Of a DNA stretch of 64,000 bases, positions 25,354-33,704 are shown one piece after another. Each line of letters opens with the position of its first letter. Within the stretch, counting starts at the first letter, position 1. The translations under genes and the position numbers were made by a program. A model generated the notes under the pieces. That model did not search any database and was not told the origin of the DNA. It worked only from the letters and a program-made list of their open reading frames with translations. The DNA lies in NCBI GenBank assembly GCA_965249215.1, contig CBDFLN010000002.1, positions 682,001-746,000 on the forward strand, given 5' to 3'. Source of the DNA: G963667675 sp965249215 (lineage in GTDB: Bacteria; Chloroflexota; Dehalococcoidia; Lucifugimonadales; UBA3495).

Positions 25354-26457
25354 TTACGGGACCAAAAGGGGCATGTAAGTCGCCTGGAATTGCGCCAATT
25401 CTTCGTCGGTCAGGCAGCTGAAGAGCTTGAACCCATCTTCGGCTATCTCAACAAAGTCCTCCGGCGTCAGGTCTTCTGCATGATCTGAAAAAGCGCGCAC
25501 CGACTCGACGTAGTGGCCGTGTTCAGCGGAGAACGCGACCACGCATGCGTGCGACTCATCGGTTTCGGCGCCCATGCCATGGGCTATGATCTCCCCTGGA
25601 AGGAGGCTCAGACTTTCATCCGATATGCACTCCATCAACTGGGGAGGCGCTGCGCTGAGCTCTCCGCCTGCTACCGAGGGCACATTCTCGATCATGGCGA
25701 ACACAGACTCCGGCAAGTTGGCTTGCAAGCACTCCACCTCGGCCTCGGGAAGAATATCGAGAAAGTCTTGCCCGCTGAACGGCGTCGCTTCCAGCGAGGT
25801 GGACATCATCGCTACCTGGAACGAGGCCTTTTCTGCGGTGTCAAAGCACTCGTACATGTCCAAGACAATCGCGTGGACTTCGCCGGCGTGGGAGGGGTCC
25901 GATGCCTGTCCCTGTACACCGAGGGCGAGGTAAACCAGTTCAGGATGTGTCCTGGCAAGGTCTGTAACACATCCCAGGGCATCATCCGACCATCCCCCTA
26001 GGTTGGCGCCCATCAAGCCCACGCCCAGCACCAGGAGGTTGTCGGCCTCCAGACACGTGGCCAACAGCGGGTAGAAGCGCTCATCTACGGCGGCCGCCAA
26101 GCCAAGAGGTGCACCCTGGAACAGTTGGAAATTCGCGGAGCCCATGGCCGTGCTGAGGCAGCCGGCCTCCTCCTCGCTTAAGCTGGCAACCAGCTCCCCG
26201 CCGGTGGTCCCTGAAGTTATTCGCAGGTCCTCCAAGACCGGCGGCGGCTCCATAGCTTCTTCCGTAGGTTCCGGAGTAGGTTCCGGAGTGGGAGCAGCAG
26301 TGGGCTCGGGAGTCGGAGCCGCTGTGGGTTCAGGCGTCGGAGCCGCTGTGGGTTCAGGCGTTGGAGTCGGGTCGGACCCGCATGCTGTCAGCGCAAAAAT
26401 CGCGACCATCACCGCGATTACGCCGAGCCAACTGAGTTTAATGCCGCGTAGAGGCAT
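25354..26457 (-). CDS. Thr-Pro-stalk lipoprotein, paralogue of 13615-14469
   Basis: This 367-residue exported lipoprotein starts at ATG 26457, which is preceded by GGGAGGG. The signal peptide ends IFALTAC (lipidated Cys near 24), and a stalk of TPTPEPTAAPTPEP-type repeats spans about residues 27-60. The globular part starts TTGGELVASLSEEEAGCL, matching the related protein at 13615-14469. Further units (FLDILPEAEVECL and FVEIAEDGFKLFSCLTDEE) suggest the domain is itself repeated about four times, each with one conserved Cys. Function unknown; an extracytoplasmic role is inferred. Confidence 0.8.
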   Translation of the reverse strand: MPLRGIKLSWLGVIAVMVAIFALTACGSDPTPTPEPTAAPTPEPTAAPTPEPTAAPTPEPTPEPTEEAMEPPPVLEDLRITSGTTGGELVASLSEEEAGCLSTAMGSANFQLFQGAPLGLAAAVDERFYPLLATCLEADNLLVLGVGLMGANLGGWSDDALGCVTDLARTHPELVYLALGVQGQASDPSHAGEVHAIVLDMYECFDTAEKASFQVAMMSTSLEATPFSGQDFLDILPEAEVECLQANLPESVFAMIENVPSVAGGELSAAPPQLMECISDESLSLLPGEIIAHGMGAETDESHACVVAFSAEHGHYVESVRAFSDHAEDLTPEDFVEIAEDGFKLFSCLTDEELAQFQATYMPLLVP

Positions 26458-26924
26458 AGTTTGGCCCTCCCTTGTTAACACCTTGTTAAAATTCCGGGCC
26501 ATGATAGCAGGTGCCCTAGTCCGTTGCAATCGCGCAATCCCCGCCGTTCGTGCTGAACTTGTCGAAGCACACAAACATACCCATCACTCCCGGGAAGTAG
26601 GGACCATTACACAACCTCCAAAGCGGTATAGAAACGGGCCATCAAATCCCCTCTCCCCGTCGGAGAGGGTTAGGGGGATTCTGCTACCTACGCCAAAGCC
26701 CTCGGCGGCGAGAATCCCCGTTCCAACCCAGCGCAGCCACCCGCGCGCGGTCCCCAAATAGAACCATACGGAGCAACTTGACGGGCCTTGCGCTGGGTTC
26801 GGAACAGGGTGGGGTCGTGTGGGGAAGTCCTGGGATTAGGTCGCTGGCTGGCAGAAATTCAGAGCGGTCACCGCTGCCGGTCGCCTAAGTCAGCCTGCAT
26901 TCTAGTAAATCAGGCCCGGCTGCC
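26458..26924. other. Gap with repeat fragments, no gene seen
   Basis: About 470 bp between the lipoprotein gene and the helix-turn-helix gene. It contains an inverted-repeat word (cccctctccccgtcggagag... near 26645-26685) and a fragment of family B-type sequence near 26545-26570. Nothing coding was supported. Confidence 0.4.
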
Positions 26925-27227
26925 TCAGGAGGTCTTTGGTTGATATTGCCGGTACAGCCACGGCGTCGTGGCTTCGCTGGAATTCCTGAACTCCCGCGTC
27001 TCGCCGCACCGTTGGCATCGTCCCTCACTCAGTGGGCCGTTGGCGCTATCGATCACCCAGTGGTGGGCGCAATTGATGAAGTCGGTCAATCGCTCTAGAT
27101 TTGCTGGCGACGGCACCACCCTTCGATAAACCCAGTCCTCCACCGTCTTCTGTGGCGCGTCCAGTTGTTCGGCAAGCTCTCTCACGCTCAGCCCTTGGCC
27201 GCGCAGCCACATCTTTAAATCAATCAC
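26925..27227 (-). CDS. Helix-turn-helix protein with C-terminal zinc ribbon-like motif
   Basis: This 100-residue protein has an N-terminal HTH of Cro/MerR-like layout (MWLRGQGLSVRELAEQLDAP then TVEDWVYRRVVPSP, residues 6-41). A short C-terminal metal-binding-like module follows: CAHHWVIDSANG then CQRCGETREF (about 53-81), with Cys-His-His and CxxC as plausible zinc ligands. The HHWVI...C.RCG...EF arrangement is, to my knowledge, a recurrent small domain in Chloroflexota proteins. A DNA-binding regulator is inferred. It is surrounded by repeats and not obviously in an operon. Confidence 0.6.
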   Translation of the reverse strand: MIDLKMWLRGQGLSVRELAEQLDAPQKTVEDWVYRRVVPSPANLERLTDFINCAHHWVIDSANGPLSEGRCQRCGETREFRNSSEATTPWLYRQYQPKTS

Positions 27228-27344
27228 ATATTATATCTTACTACAAATTCGTCAGCCTGTCGCCTGGCCCAACCCCTTCTGGGCACAATACTCAGCCGGC
27301 AATTCTCTCCTCATTCGCCAACACCGCGTCTCGCACCAACCCCC

Positions 27345-27680
27345 CGCCACCCATCGCCCCCGCCCGTCACTCCCGCGCACGACGCCCATTGCATAGCCCA
27401 GGCCCAGGCTGTCCGTTCGTCCTGAGGGAAATCGAAGGACGAACGGACAGCCGTAGTGGTGCCAAGGTCTCCCATCGAATATTGCCCTTTCCCCCGCCAC
27501 CCATCGCCCCCGTCCGTCACTCTCGCGCACGACGCCCATTGCATAGCCCAGGCCCAGGCTGTCCGTTCGTCCTGAGGGAAATCGAAGGGCGAACGGACAG
27601 CCGTAGCGGTGCCAAGGTCTCCCATCGAATATTGCCCTTTCCCCCGCCACCCATCGCCCCCGCCCGTCACTCCCGCGAAA
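27345..27680. repeat. 150-bp tandem duplication containing family B hairpins
   Basis: A 150-bp unit (from cccgccacccatcgccccc to aatattgccctttc) occurs twice in tandem and starts a third time. Family B hairpins at 27409-27450 and 27559-27600 are exactly 150 bp apart. The few differences lie mainly in the hairpin core and next to it. The gap 27228-27893 contains no other supported gene. Confidence 0.9.
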
Positions 27681-27893
27681 GGCGGCAGTTTAAGTTCCGC
27701 ACCTGCCCCAGATCACCGCCTGGCACCGGCAATACCGCGGCCTCTGCGCCTGGCCCCCCACGGTTCCAGTGCCGACGAAAAACAAAGCCCTGTTCCCACC
27801 TAAGCCCTTGGAGACGCCCTCAGACCGCGCCCGATGCTCTTGACTCTTGATTCTCGTGGGCCATATAATCCCACCTAATGAAGGTGTCCAACT

Positions 27894-28031
27894 TTGCCAA
27901 AACGTACTTATCAGCCTAAAAAGCGCCGCCGCGCCAGAGTCCACGGTTTCAGGGCCCGCTCCAGCACATCCGATGGACGGGCTGTCCTGCGTCGGCGGCG
28001 ATTCAAGGGACGACACCGGTTGACGGTCTAG
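27894..28031 (+). CDS. rpmH: 50S ribosomal protein bL34
   Basis: This 45-residue bL34 of the large ribosomal subunit reads (M)PKRTYQPKKRRRARVHGF, then RARSSTSDGRAVLRRRR and a final basic tail ending at TAG 28031. It is the normal bL34 sequence. The start is TTG at 27894 with AAGGTG seven bases upstream; the nearby ATG at 27878 is out of frame. It is too short for routine length cut-offs. It leads the conserved rpmH-rnpA-yidD-yidC-jag locus; rnpA begins 24 bp downstream. Confidence 0.95.
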   Translation: MPKRTYQPKKRRRARVHGFRARSSTSDGRAVLRRRRFKGRHRLTV

Positions 28032-28055
28032 GCCCCGCGCCACATTGGTCTGTCA

Positions 28056-28445
28056 ATGCAGCGCAGGTCTCGCCTAACCGGTGTCAAACGGTTTTCCCAG
28101 ATCCACAGAGATGGCAGCAGCACAGCCAATCGCTTGCTGGTGATTCGGATTTTACCCAATGGAACGGACCAATCCCGCTTCGGCTTTGTCGTCAGCAAGC
28201 GGATTGGCAACGCCGTCGTTAGGAACAAAGTGAAGCGCAGGTTGCGGGAAGCAGTCCGCACCCGCCCCGTCAAAGCGGGATGGGATGCCATATTCATCGC
28301 CCGTAAAGGTTCCGAGAAGGCCAACTATCAGACGTTGAGTCTAGCCGCTGGCAATCTGCTGCGTCGCAAGCAATTGGTGGAGACCGCCGCTAACGCTACT
28401 CAACAAGGTCCCAAGGCGGAATCTACCGCCGAACGTTCCCAATGA
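28056..28445 (+). CDS. rnpA: Ribonuclease P protein component
   Basis: This 129-residue protein subunit of RNase P works with the RNA subunit to remove 5' leaders from pre-tRNAs. The family hallmark RFGFVVSKRIGNAVVRNKVK and RRLREAVR is present in the middle. The N-terminus LTGVKRFSQIHRDGSS is also typical. The C-terminus is longer than usual by about 15 low-complexity residues. It follows rpmH and its stop overlaps the yidD start by 4 bp (ATGA), so translation is coupled. The RNA subunit gene was not seen in this window. Confidence 0.95.
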   Translation: MQRRSRLTGVKRFSQIHRDGSSTANRLLVIRILPNGTDQSRFGFVVSKRIGNAVVRNKVKRRLREAVRTRPVKAGWDAIFIARKGSEKANYQTLSLAAGNLLRRKQLVETAANATQQGPKAESTAERSQ

Positions 28446-28651
28446 AAAGACTCCCCTTGTTTGCCATATCCCTGTATCAAACCACCATATCTCCCTATTT
28501 GCCCTCGGCTTGCCGCTACACCCCTACTTGCTCCCACTACTCCCACCAAGCCGTGGAGAAGTACGGGGCCGTCAAAGGCGCCTGGATGGGGCTGAAACGT
28601 CTCGCCCGCTGCCACCCCTTCGGCGGCATGGGTTACGACCCGGTGCCATGA
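28442..28651 (+). CDS. yidD: Membrane protein insertion efficiency factor YidD
   Basis: This 69-residue YidD-family protein carries the signature YQTTISPYLPSACRYTPTCS, then YSHQAVEKYGAVKGAW and a conserved end HPFGGMGYDPVP. Three Cys sit in the usual positions. YidD is thought to assist YidC-mediated insertion at the inner face of the membrane. It overlaps rnpA by 4 bp. Normally yidC follows directly, but here two other genes intervene. Confidence 0.95.
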   Translation: MKRLPLFAISLYQTTISPYLPSACRYTPTCSHYSHQAVEKYGAVKGAWMGLKRLARCHPFGGMGYDPVP

Positions 28652-28660
28652 CATGAAAAG

Positions 28661-29233
28661 ATGCCTGTAACATTTCCTTTCAGTTCGTTGCAAAGCTCCA
28701 TACACCTTAACCCAATGCCCGAACACCGTTTAGCAGCCGGCTCTCGAGGGTTCAAGACTCGCCCGGCCGGCATCGTAATTCTGTTGCTTCTCTGCGCCGC
28801 ATTCACCCTGGCGTCTGCCGCCTGCACCCAGAGCGCCGGCCTTGGTGATACCAGCAGTGGATGGTCTCCAGTCGTAGCCGTAGCCATCCCCGCCGATACC
28901 GGCGTTACCGTCGACCAGACCAGGAACGTCGACCCCCTGGACACTGCCATAACGGTGACCGACATAACCCGTTTCGACCCGGGCCAGGTCATCCAATTGG
29001 GCGAGGAGCGGATGCGGATAACTGCAACCAGGGAGCAGCAACTGGTGGTTGTCCGGGGAGTGGACGGCACCAGGCGCCAGGCCCACTCCGGCCAAGCCCC
29101 CATCTTCACCATTGGCGACCGGTTCACTGTGTTCGTAGCCTCCAAGGAAGGAGAATTCCTGATCCTGCAAGACGATGGCTTGGGGGACCCCAGCAGCCAG
29201 CGGAAATTGCAGCAAGACCGGGGCGATAGGTGA
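28661..29233 (+). CDS. Uncharacterised lipoprotein in the yidD-yidC interval
   Basis: This protein of up to 190 residues has a hydrophobic segment (IVILLLLCAAFTLASAAC, about 38-55) ending in a lipobox, so the mature lipoprotein starts near Cys55. The mature part is a beta-rich domain of about 135 residues (IPADTGVTVDQTRNV, DPLDTAITVTDI, FDPGQVIQLGEERMRIT, VVVRGVDGTRRQAHSG). This layout suggests a repeated beta-sandwich or hedgehog/phage-tail-like fold, but I do not recognise the family. The real start may be the internal ATG at 28715 (MPEHRLAAGS). It overlaps the next gene by 4 bp (29230-29233). Confidence 0.7.
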   Translation: MPVTFPFSSLQSSIHLNPMPEHRLAAGSRGFKTRPAGIVILLLLCAAFTLASAACTQSAGLGDTSSGWSPVVAVAIPADTGVTVDQTRNVDPLDTAITVTDITRFDPGQVIQLGEERMRITATREQQLVVVRGVDGTRRQAHSGQAPIFTIGDRFTVFVASKEGEFLILQDDGLGDPSSQRKLQQDRGDR

Positions 29234-30270
29234 CGACGAAACCCGGAAACCGCCTGTTTCTAGCAGCGGCGATTGCCGTTCTGTCCCTGGCCCTCACCGG
29301 CTGCGGGAGGTCCGATAATCAAGGCGCTTACGAACTGCCCTTGGTTGCCGGCGGCACGGTATACGTCAGCGGAGTCGACGGCTATTTGCAGGCCATCGGC
29401 CTCGACTTTACAACCGGGGATATCATTGAAGACCGTAGCTGGACCCAGCCCGTGGGAGACGAGCTTGACTTGCGGCCCCTGGTGGGCGGCCCTGCCCTGC
29501 ATAACGACCCGAATGGACCCCTGGTCCTGGTGGGGTCCGAAGACGGTAATCTCTACGCCTACGATGCTGAAGCAGGCGGGAACCCCTTGTGGACTTTCCG
29601 TACCGGCGCCAAAATTTGGTCCACCCCCGTGCTAAGGGGCGGGCTTGTGTACTTCGGCTCTCACGACAACAATGTATACGCCGTTAATCTCGTAGACGGG
29701 ACGGAAGCATGGCGGTTTAACACCGGCGGCGCCGTGGCTGGAAAGCCGCTGTTGTTCCACGACCTCGTTGTCGTTGGTTCCTTCGACAAGAATCTCTACG
29801 GACTCGAGGCCGAGACCGGATCCGTAAGGTGGCAATTGGAAGGAGACAACTGGTTTTGGGCCGGGGCGGTTGCCAACGCCAACACAATATTCGCACCCAA
29901 CATGGACGGCAACATTTACGCCGTAGATAGCCAAGGCGAACTTCTCTGGACCCACGACCTAGGCTCGACAATAGTGTCCCGGCCCGCGCTGGTATCCGAC
30001 GTCCTGGTCGTGGCCGCCAAAAACGGCCGCCAGGTAACCCTGTTGGACACCGACCCTGGCACAGCCGAATCAGACCGCATGATCGACTCCGAGTTCGTAA
30101 CCAACGCTGAGATAAAGGCGCCATTGTTCGTCAACGGCAACACCGTGTTCGTAGGAACCCAGGACAGCACCATCATACGCCTGGACATCGTCCTCAACCG
30201 CGCCGGGCGTCCCAATTTAGAGGAGGCCTGGTGCTGGGACACCAAGGCCGATAGCAGTTGCCAACAATAG
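29230..30270 (+). CDS. PQQ-like beta-propeller lipoprotein (BamB-like)
   Basis: This 346-residue lipoprotein begins at GTG 29230. Its signal ends LALTGC (lipid Cys near 26). Repeats of the PQQ/Trp-docking type follow: LVGSEDGNLYAYDAEAG, VYFGSHDNNVYAVNLVDG, VVGSFDKNLYGLEAETG, APNMDGNIYAVDSQG, about 5-6 blades in all. BamB-type propellers act as scaffolds in envelope protein assembly; a role with YidC is inferred only from position. It overlaps the upstream lipoprotein by 4 bp and lies 45 bp before yidC. Confidence 0.85.
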   Translation: MTTKPGNRLFLAAAIAVLSLALTGCGRSDNQGAYELPLVAGGTVYVSGVDGYLQAIGLDFTTGDIIEDRSWTQPVGDELDLRPLVGGPALHNDPNGPLVLVGSEDGNLYAYDAEAGGNPLWTFRTGAKIWSTPVLRGGLVYFGSHDNNVYAVNLVDGTEAWRFNTGGAVAGKPLLFHDLVVVGSFDKNLYGLEAETGSVRWQLEGDNWFWAGAVANANTIFAPNMDGNIYAVDSQGELLWTHDLGSTIVSRPALVSDVLVVAAKNGRQVTLLDTDPGTAESDRMIDSEFVTNAEIKAPLFVNGNTVFVGTQDSTIIRLDIVLNRAGRPNLEEAWCWDTKADSSCQQ

Positions 30271-30315
30271 CTTGGACCCAATCGCTTGACTGGGTGTCCT
30301 GAAAGGTAGGATAAA

Positions 30316-31275
30316 TTGGAGGCCTTTTCGGCCTTAATCGACATCGCCACCCCCGCAGTGCAGGCTGGTTTCAACCCCTGGACCGACCTGATCATTCGGC
30401 CCATGCTGAACACCCTGATGGTCTTGTACGTCATCAGCTTCAGCCAGATGGGCATCGCCATCATCCTCTTCACCGTCTTGGTCAGGTTGGTCACCTTGCC
30501 CCTCACCGTCCGCCAGATACGCCAGATGCGGGCGATGAGCACCCTCCAGCCCAAGCTCCGGGAGATTCAGACCCGTTACGGCCGGGACCGGGCTCGGGTT
30601 TCCCAAGAAACCATGCGCCTCTATCGCGAAGGGGGCGTGAACCCCATCGGCTGCCTCGGACCCTTGGTCGTCCAGATACCCATCCTTTTCGGCCTCTACC
30701 GCGTCCTGGTGCAGACCCTCTTCACCCGGCCCGACGATCTGGTCGGCCTGGCCGAAAAGATTTACGGCGTTTGGCCTTTCGCCTCCACCTTCTCCTTTGT
30801 GCCTCTGGCCCCCCAGTTCCTCTGGTTGGACCTGTCCGAACCCGACCCCCTCACCCTGCCTATCCCCCTACTCGTGTTCGTTACCACCTGGGTCCAGCAG
30901 AAGATGACCATGACCCCGTCCACAGACCCCCGCCAGCAGGGCAACCAGACCATGATGCTGTGGATGATGCCCTTGATGATAGCCTTCTTTTCGCTGTCAT
31001 TCCCCAGCGGCCTCGCCCTGTACTGGATTATCTCCAATATCATCGGCATAGGCATACAATACTTTATAATCGGATGGACTCCTCTGTTCCCGCTTTTCCC
31101 CAAGGCGGAGCCGGCGCCTGAACCCAGCCAGCCGGCGCGGGAAGAAGAGCCCCAGGAGATGGTTGAACATGGAAGTTCGAGTAATGACCGGCCGGTCCGT
31201 CGAAGAAGCAATAGAGCTGGCCCTCAAAGAGCTAGACGCCGACCGCGACGAGGCCGAGGTCGAAGTACTAAGTAG
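30316..31275 (+). CDS. yidC: Membrane protein insertase YidC/Oxa1
   Basis: This 319-residue YidC/Oxa1/Alb3 insertase places proteins in the cytoplasmic membrane. TTG at 30316 follows GAAAGGTAGG. Five or six membrane segments are visible, starting with the region TLMVLYVISFSQMGIAIILF. The short cytoplasmic loop RQIRQMRAMSTLQPKLREIQ is the coiled-coil loop typical of the family, and IGCLGPLVVQIPILFGLYRV is the conserved core helix. There is no large periplasmic domain, so this is the Gram-positive/Oxa1 type. The C-terminal tail is Pro/Glu-rich then strongly basic. It overlaps the jag gene by 107 bp in a different frame. Confidence 0.95.
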   Translation: MEAFSALIDIATPAVQAGFNPWTDLIIRPMLNTLMVLYVISFSQMGIAIILFTVLVRLVTLPLTVRQIRQMRAMSTLQPKLREIQTRYGRDRARVSQETMRLYREGGVNPIGCLGPLVVQIPILFGLYRVLVQTLFTRPDDLVGLAEKIYGVWPFASTFSFVPLAPQFLWLDLSEPDPLTLPIPLLVFVTTWVQQKMTMTPSTDPRQQGNQTMMLWMMPLMIAFFSLSFPSGLALYWIISNIIGIGIQYFIIGWTPLFPLFPKAEPAPEPSQPAREEEPQEMVEHGSSSNDRPVRRRSNRAGPQRARRRPRRGRGRSTK

Positions 31276-31813
31276 GGGAAAGTCCGGTTTCCTCGGCATT
31301 GGGGCCGAGCTTGCCCGCGTCCGAGTTACCAGAGTTGCCAAGGGTGGCAGCGCCGCGGCTCTGGCCAACGAGACCCTCAGCAAAATCCTGGGGGCCGCCC
31401 AGGTGGACGTCAGCCGGACCTTGAGAGCTGCTCACGACCCTGAAGCGGGCGGTCCCATCATCGACCTCAGCGGCGATGACTCGGGCCTCCTGATTGGCCG
31501 CCGCGGCATGACCCTCCAGTCCCTTCAGTTCCTGGTCAATCTCATCGTCAGGAAGCAATTTGGCGAAGATGTACGGGTCATCCTTGACGTAGAAGGCTAC
31601 CGGCGGCGCCGCGAGAGTTCGTTGCGCGATCTGGCCGCCAAAGTGGCCAGCCGGGTTATCCAGTCCAACCGCAGCGTCACCCTCGAACCCATGTCACCGG
31701 CCGACCGGCGCATTATCCACATCACCTTGACGGATTACCCCGGCGTCAGCACCGAAAGCACGGGCGTGGGAGACGACCGAAAGGTAACCATCATGCCGGC
31801 CCCCCGCACTTAG
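31169..31813 (+). CDS. jag: RNA-binding protein Jag/KhpB
   Basis: This protein of 214 residues from ATG 31169 (AGGAG ten bases upstream) has three usual domains. The Jag N-terminal domain covers about 1-50 (EVEVLSRGKSGFLGIG), a KH domain about 75-150 has the GLLIGRRG loop, and an R3H domain about 150-205 contains MSPADRRIIHITL. Jag (KhpB) pairs with KhpA to bind RNA and affects cell elongation and division in Firmicutes. It ends the rpmH-yidC locus. Its start lies inside yidC, so coupling is likely. Confidence 0.93.
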   Translation: MEVRVMTGRSVEEAIELALKELDADRDEAEVEVLSRGKSGFLGIGAELARVRVTRVAKGGSAAALANETLSKILGAAQVDVSRTLRAAHDPEAGGPIIDLSGDDSGLLIGRRGMTLQSLQFLVNLIVRKQFGEDVRVILDVEGYRRRRESSLRDLAAKVASRVIQSNRSVTLEPMSPADRRIIHITLTDYPGVSTESTGVGDDRKVTIMPAPRT

Positions 31814-31950
31814 TAAGCAGATGTCCCGGCTCCAGCGGTTAGCCACCTCACATCCCGCTCCCAACCTGTTATCCTCCCGAAAGCGGAAATCGCGCACCCT
31901 GACCCGTTCCTGGTGAGGCCCTCGAACCAAACGAACACCCAGGCCCGGCC

Positions 31951-31980
31951 GTTCGTCCTGAGGGAAATCGAAGGACGAAC
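31951..31980. repeat. Family B hairpin copy
   Basis: Short form with arms gttcgtcct and aggacgaac around the gagggaaatcga core, in the 31814-32142 gap between jag and purF. No gene is seen in this gap. Confidence 0.75.
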
Positions 31981-32032
31981 AGCCGGGTGCGGCCCCACGG
32001 CAACAGGCCCCAACACCTTGTACCCCCCTTAT

Positions 32033-32060
32033 GTAGGGGCGAAAAATCTTTCGCCCCTAC
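32033..32060. repeat. Family A hairpin copy
   Basis: Perfect palindromic form: 12-bp arms gtaggggcgaaa and tttcgcccctac with a 4-base centre, 28 bp in all. It is the cleanest copy of family A in the window. Confidence 0.85.
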
Positions 32061-32142
32061 GGGATTCAACAACCAAGAATCCCTCCACCATCTCCCCAAC
32101 CCAGCGGTTGACCTAAGCCCTCCATGAAAATACAATAGACCC

Positions 32143-33627
32143 GTGAGGACAAAGTTGGACTCTTTAGAGCTCCAATCGCCCTTCGACCACCCCAATGAGG
32201 AGTGTGGGGTCGTGGCGGCTTATGTGCCGGGAGGGGAGGCCAGCCGCTTGGCCTTCTTCGGCCTGTTCGCACTCCAGCACCGGGGCCAGGAAAGCGCCGG
32301 CATCGCCGCCTCCAATGGCTCCGGCATCAACGTCCACTCCGAAATGGGCCTCGTCAGCCAGATCTTCAGAGAGCCCGACTTCTATCCTCTGTCCGGCGAT
32401 TTCGCCATTGGCCACACCCGCTACTCCACCACCGGCAGCAGCCAGTTGTGCAATGCTCAACCCATTTTGGTCCAGGGGCATCACGGTCAAGTGGCCCTCG
32501 CCAGTAACGGCAACCTCACCAACGCCCTGCAACTCAGGGACCACCTCCAGCAGTCCTGGAATTGCACCTTCACCTCCACCACCGACACCGAAGTATTCGC
32601 CTATTTGCTGGCCAACGCCAACGGCTCCACCTGGGAAGAGCGGTTTTTCCACTGCATGCGCCAGGTCGAAGGCGCCTATTCCGTCGTGTCCCTGACGAAG
32701 GATACTCTCTTGGCCGCCCGCGACCCCTTGGGCATACGGCCCCTCTGTCTCGGCCGCCTGAACGACGGTTGGGTCGTCGCTTCCGAAAGCTGCGCCCTGG
32801 ACCACGTCGGCGCCTCCTACCTCCGCGAATTGGAGCCTGGCGAAGTCATAGCTATCGATAACAACGGCTTCCGGTCGTCCACTTGGCCGGGAAGCAAGGG
32901 CGAGCGGGCCCTGTGCGTCTTCGAGTTCATCTACTTCGCCCGTCCCGACACTCAACTCGACGGAAAGCTTGTCCACCTGGTCCGCCAGGCGCTGGGCGCC
33001 CAACTGGCCCGGGAGCACCCCGTCGACGCCGACCTCGTCATCGGCATACCTGACTCCTCCATCGCCGCTGCCGTCGGCTATGCCCGTGAGTCCGGTATAC
33101 CGTATAGCGAAGGGTTGATTAAGAACCGCTACGTCGGTCGCACATTCATCGAGCCTGAGCAGCAGATGCGCGACTTGGGCGTGCGCCAGAAATTTAATCC
33201 CCTGGCCGAGGTAATCAAGGGACAACGGTTGGTGGTCGTCGACGACAGCATCGTTCGCGGCACCACCACTCCCCACGTCGTTGGGCTGCTCCGCAAGGCC
33301 GGCGCCCGGGAAGTGCACGTGCGGGTGTGCGCTCCCCCCATCAAACACCCCTGCCACTTGGGGGTCGACATACCCACCCGCCGCGAGCTTATCGCCAACA
33401 ACAAAAGCGTTAAACAAATTCAGACGCTGATCGACGCCGACTCTTTGGGTTACCTCAGCGTCGAAGGTCTCATGAAAGTCGTCGGCGGCGCCGGTGGAGG
33501 CTTTTGCAACGCCTGCTTCACCGGCAACTATCCTGTGCCGGTCCAGCTCGAGCTTTCCAAGATAGCCTTGGAACAAGCTGACGAGAAACAAGTTGCCCCG
33601 GGGCAAAGACGCCATGAGGTTGGTTAG
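32143..33627 (+). CDS. purF: Amidophosphoribosyltransferase
   Basis: This 494-residue enzyme catalyses the first committed step of purine synthesis (PRPP + glutamine to phosphoribosylamine). The N-terminal nucleophile Cys is at residue 21 in EECGVVAAY, showing a propeptide to be cleaved. The glutaminase domain runs to about 260 and contains GHTRYSTTGSS. The phosphoribosyltransferase motif is VVVDDSIVRGTTT (about 365-377). Cys residues in CHLGVD and CNACFTG match the iron-sulfur-type (B. subtilis-like) enzyme. The start GTG is inferred. It begins the purF-purM-purH series. Confidence 0.95.
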   Translation: MRTKLDSLELQSPFDHPNEECGVVAAYVPGGEASRLAFFGLFALQHRGQESAGIAASNGSGINVHSEMGLVSQIFREPDFYPLSGDFAIGHTRYSTTGSSQLCNAQPILVQGHHGQVALASNGNLTNALQLRDHLQQSWNCTFTSTTDTEVFAYLLANANGSTWEERFFHCMRQVEGAYSVVSLTKDTLLAARDPLGIRPLCLGRLNDGWVVASESCALDHVGASYLRELEPGEVIAIDNNGFRSSTWPGSKGERALCVFEFIYFARPDTQLDGKLVHLVRQALGAQLAREHPVDADLVIGIPDSSIAAAVGYARESGIPYSEGLIKNRYVGRTFIEPEQQMRDLGVRQKFNPLAEVIKGQRLVVVDDSIVRGTTTPHVVGLLRKAGAREVHVRVCAPPIKHPCHLGVDIPTRRELIANNKSVKQIQTLIDADSLGYLSVEGLMKVVGGAGGGFCNACFTGNYPVPVQLELSKIALEQADEKQVAPGQRRHEVG

Positions 33628-33704
33628 CCCTCAGCGTTTGGGCCCGTAGTGCAGTAACGCCCCCGCCCTGCCGTTGGGGGATGCGTGGGTGAGAGTGTGT
33701 AGAG

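Noticed and set aside
27850..28060. oriC beside rpmH
   Set aside because: rpmH can neighbour dnaA and oriC, but no dnaA gene or cluster of DnaA boxes was seen here.
32164..33615. 483-codon open frame antisense to purF
   Set aside because: It mirrors a well-supported purF gene; high GC and codon bias make antisense frames open. No family content.
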